Notes under the pieces: generated by a model | What the model was told of the DNA's origin: nothing | The model's input: the letters and a program-made list of their open reading frames with translations, nothing else | The model's database searches: none | Source: an uncultured SAR86 cluster bacterium | Lineage (GTDB): Bacteria > Pseudomonadota > Gammaproteobacteria > Magnimaribacterales > D2472 | Assembly: GCA_902557645.1 (NCBI GenBank) | Contig: CACEAP010000001.1 | Coordinates: forward strand, 124,001 to 188,000 | DNA: 64,000 bases | Direction: 5' to 3' | Shown here: piece after piece, positions 61,887 to 64,000 of the stretch | How positions within the stretch are numbered: position 1 is the stretch's first letter | Layout: every line of letters begins with the position of its first letter | Translations under genes and position numbers: made by a program

Positions 61887-63082
61887 AGGAGTTTGAGACA
61901 CTTCCAAGTTGGACTTATACAAACGAAACATTTTTTGAGCTTGAGAAAAAAAATCTTTTTTTAAATAATTGGCAATTAATATGTCATGTTTCTAATATTA
62001 ATGCTCCAGGCGATTATTTCACCTTTGATATTTTTAATGAGCGTTTAATTGCAGTTCGAAATGAAGATAATAAAATAAATGTCTTTCATAATGTGTGTTC
62101 TCATCGAGCAACAAAATTACTTGATGATACAAATGGTAATTGCGGTAAGAGGATAAATTGTCCATACCACGCTTGGAGCTACGATTTATCTGGTAATTTA
62201 AAAAATGTTCCTCACCAAGAGCAGTTTAAAAACTTTAATAAAGCAGATAATGGACTTAGGCCGGTGGAAATGGAAATATTTCAAGGGTTTATATTTGCAA
62301 AAATATTAGCTAACAATATTCCATCGGTAGCTGATCAGTTTAAACCATACCTTAAAGAAATAGAGCCTTATAACTTTGAATCATTGCAACCTCTTGGAAG
62401 GGTAACAATGCGTCATAGAGACGTGAATTGGAAACAAATTGCAGATAATTACGTTGATGCTATGCATATTCCTATTGCACATCCTGGCTTATCAGGTCTT
62501 GTGGGAAATAGTTATGGAACCGAGGTTAGTAATAATGGCGGCTATATTCATAAGATGTGGGGAGATCTTAATAAAACTAGAAAAAATATTCTTTCCAACA
62601 CTTTATATAAGAACTTTTTACCAAAAGTTAAAAACCTATCAGCAGATAAACAAATGTATTGGGCTTATTATAGACTTTGGCCTAACTTAGCTTTTGATGT
62701 ATATCCAGATCAAATGGATTTTATGCAATTTATTCCTATCAGCGCATCCAAAACCATCATAAGAGAAATACCTTTTGCGTTAAAAGATGACAGGAGAGAA
62801 ATGCAGGCTGCAAGGTATCTAAATTGGAGAATCAATAGACAGGTAAATAGTGAAGATACTCAATTAATAAATTGGGTTCAAGAAGGAATGGAGACATCTG
62901 GATTTAATAAAGGCCCTTTAGCTGAAGGTGAGGTGTGTTTAATAGATAGTAATAACAAGATCAGAAAAGCTATCCCTGTAGCAAATAAAGATATTGAACC
63001 TTCCGCAAAAGAAATATTATCTATAAACACTGAACTTTTAGAAAGAAATATATCATTAGAAAAAATACAAAAGATCTACTAA
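61883..63082 (+). CDS. Rieske non-heme iron oxygenase alpha subunit (GTG start)
   Basis: The 399-residue protein has an N-terminal Rieske domain with CSHRA (Cys72, His74) and CPYHAW (Cys93, His96), and a catalytic domain with the mononuclear iron site NYVDAMHIPIAH (His195 and His200). Such enzymes hydroxylate or demethylate small molecules with an electron-transfer partner. No ferredoxin or reductase gene is nearby. The GTG start overlaps the phosphoribosyltransferase stop by four bases, so the two are co-translated. A purine or methylated-base substrate is possible but unproven; demethylases of quaternary amines have the same layout. Confidence 0.88.
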   Translation: MKEFETLPSWTYTNETFFELEKKNLFLNNWQLICHVSNINAPGDYFTFDIFNERLIAVRNEDNKINVFHNVCSHRATKLLDDTNGNCGKRINCPYHAWSYDLSGNLKNVPHQEQFKNFNKADNGLRPVEMEIFQGFIFAKILANNIPSVADQFKPYLKEIEPYNFESLQPLGRVTMRHRDVNWKQIADNYVDAMHIPIAHPGLSGLVGNSYGTEVSNNGGYIHKMWGDLNKTRKNILSNTLYKNFLPKVKNLSADKQMYWAYYRLWPNLAFDVYPDQMDFMQFIPISASKTIIREIPFALKDDRREMQAARYLNWRINRQVNSEDTQLINWVQEGMETSGFNKGPLAEGEVCLIDSNNKIRKAIPVANKDIEPSAKEILSINTELLERNISLEKIQKIY

Positions 63083-63103
63083 GCCTTTAAAAACTTATAA
63101 CTT

Positions 63104-63112
63104 TGCTATAAT
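63104..63112 (+). promoter_or_regulatory. Extended -10 promoter for the metal-peptide/receptor pair
   Basis: TGCTATAAT (TG at 63104-63105, TATAAT at 63107-63112) matches the extended -10 consensus exactly. No -35 match is needed for such promoters and none is clear. Transcription would start near 63119-63121, next to ATG 63122. Confidence 0.6.
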
Positions 63113-63121
63113 ATGCGCGCA

Positions 63122-63403
63122 ATGCATAGATTTAATTTTAAATATCTAGTTATTTTAGGGGGGGTACTATTTGTTACTGCCGTAGCAATAGACCCGCTTC
63201 ATCATGATATTGAAATTCATGATCATCATGCCTCAGCCGAAGTAGAGTGCCAACTATGTGAAAATGAGCAACTTGATACCGATCAATATAATACTCGTAT
63301 TCCTCAAGCCCTCTTTTCAAAATTATTAAAAATTGAGATAAATCACAAATTTATCTCACAAATCCTAAAATCCTTTCATTCAAGAGCTCCACCAATAAGT
63401 TAA
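63122..63403 (+). CDS. Small His/Cys-rich membrane or secreted peptide
   Basis: The protein of about 93 residues has an N-terminal hydrophobic helix (YLVILGGVLFVTAVAI) that is either a signal peptide or an anchor. A metal-binding looking stretch follows, DPLHHDIEIHDHHASAEVECQLC, with six histidines and a CxxC. I do not recognise a named family. ATG 63122 is chosen over ATG 63113, because the latter lies within the expected promoter-start window directly after TATAAT. It is followed after 42 bases by a ZnuD-like TonB receptor, which suggests metal sensing or handling outside the cytoplasm. Confidence 0.65.
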   Translation: MHRFNFKYLVILGGVLFVTAVAIDPLHHDIEIHDHHASAEVECQLCENEQLDTDQYNTRIPQALFSKLLKIEINHKFISQILKSFHSRAPPIS

Positions 63404-63445
63404 AAATAGAATTTTTTAATTTTTTAATTTTTTAGGAGTTTTTTT

Positions 63446-64000
63446 ATGAAACATATATTTTTAACATTACTAACAGCTAGTGTATTTACAAATTTTCTTC
63501 TAGCTCAAGAGATTGATGAAGTTGCAGTAACTTCTTCATTACTAGAATCAAGTGAAATCAATAATCCTTTATATGTAATAGAAGGTGAAGATATTACTGA
63601 TGGCGCGACTACAAGTTTAGGTGAAGCAGTCGACAGTTATTTAGGAGTTTCCATAGCAGATTATGGTTCTGCTGTAGGACAACCTATTATTCGAGGTATG
63701 TCAGGTCCAAGGGTTAAAATCCTTAAAAACGGCATGGTAAATCGTGATGTATCTGGTCTTGGAGTTGATCACCTTAATGATCTTGATCTAAATGATGTCC
63801 AGCAAGTTGAGATTGTAAAAGGTCCTTCTTCTTTACTATATGCTAATGGAACCATAGGTGGAATTATTAATGTGGTTGACAATGCAATTGCAGAAGTAGA
63901 TTTTGCAGGGTCTGAATTTAGTGCTGGTTATGAAACCCAATCAGTTAATGATGGCACTTCTCAGAATTTTAATTATAAAGATAACCTTAATGGCTTTAAT
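63446..64000 (+). CDS. TonB-dependent receptor, ZnuD-like (3' end outside window)
   Basis: The visible 185 residues start with a signal peptide (to about residue 20, ending LLAQ) after AGGAG at 63434-63438. The plug domain follows: EVAVTSSLLESSEINNPLYVIEG, TSLGEAVDSYLGVSIADYGSAVGQPIIRGMSG, PRVKILKNGMVNRDVSGLGVDH and VEIVKGPSSLLYANGTIGGIINVVDN. This pattern resembles ZnuD-type zinc receptors. The gene runs past the window end and is not interrupted. The His-rich peptide gene upstream fits metal uptake. The specific metal is inferred. Confidence 0.88.
   Translation, partial: MKHIFLTLLTASVFTNFLLAQEIDEVAVTSSLLESSEINNPLYVIEGEDITDGATTSLGEAVDSYLGVSIADYGSAVGQPIIRGMSGPRVKILKNGMVNRDVSGLGVDHLNDLDLNDVQQVEIVKGPSSLLYANGTIGGIINVVDNAIAEVDFAGSEFSAGYETQSVNDGTSQNFNYKDNLNGFN

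Noticed and set aside
63091-63125. Zur-binding palindrome before the metal peptide gene
   Set aside because: The sequence around TATAAT is AT-rich but shows no convincing inverted repeat; only the extended -10 is supported.

Overview
The window is AT-rich, densely coded bacterial chromosome with short spacers and many overlapping genes. The sequence suggests a streamlined marine gammaproteobacterium, plausibly of the SAR86 type. The reasons are the infC-rpmI-rplT-pheS-pheT order, TonB-dependent receptors, photolyase, formate-tetrahydrofolate ligase, paired carboxylesterases and minimal intergenic DNA. This taxonomic placement is an inference; there is no rRNA or other decisive marker here. 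I see no insertion sequence, phage, integrase or CRISPR array. No stretch longer than about 300 bases lacks a gene; the longest is about 280 bases, after guaA.

Region 1-21325 is a surface-polysaccharide (O-antigen or capsule-like) cluster. It begins inside manC and continues with fcl, gmd and an Rmd-like reductase, so GDP-mannose can lead to GDP-L-fucose and probably GDP-D-rhamnose. A sugar C-methyltransferase, glycosyltransferases of families 4 and 2, several SAM methyltransferases, a Wzx flippase, a Wzy-like polymerase, a DegT aminotransferase, an FAD oxidoreductase, a NodU-type carbamoyltransferase and a PdxH-like flavoprotein follow. One FkbM-like gene lies on the opposite strand. One GT2 gene appears to start with CTG.

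Region 21454-25170 is the conserved translation cluster infC-rpmI-rplT-pheS-pheT. infC has no ATG/GTG/TTG start at the proper place and probably uses a near-cognate codon. Both PheRS subunits are shortened in a correlated way: PheS lacks its N-terminal coiled coil and PheT lacks its OB-fold tRNA-binding insertion. This is the most striking observation in the window.

Region 25244-36207 holds an SLBB polysaccharide export protein, a YjbH-like outer-membrane protein, an Ig-repeat surface protein with a Gly-Thr tail encoded by a hexanucleotide repeat, an IHF-alpha-like protein, tRNA-Pro(GGG), two tandem carboxylesterases, a TerB-like protein and a WecA-like initiating glycosyl-phosphate transferase. 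The last is likely to start the glycan encoded upstream.

Region 36237-44040 is a tightly packed eight-gene run: sugar dehydrogenase, Gfo/Idh/MocA oxidoreductase, IMPase-like phosphatase, 2-hydroxyacid dehydrogenase, HpcH/HpaI aldolase, KdsB-like cytidylyltransferase, ELM1-like GT-B protein and photolyase. It looks like a pathway that could make and transfer a CMP-activated keto-sugar acid, and may be undescribed.

Region 44110-52995 is central metabolism: fhs, an aldehyde dehydrogenase, a class II aldolase, fumC, a pterin dehydratase, guaB and guaA. Region 53276-61886 mixes two paralogous lipoproteins with purine salvage (guaC, apt, an NCS2 permease and a purine phosphoribosyltransferase) around a TonB-dependent receptor. 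A Rieske oxygenase is translationally coupled to the phosphoribosyltransferase. The window ends with a small His/Cys-rich membrane peptide and a truncated ZnuD-like TonB-dependent receptor, probably for metal uptake.
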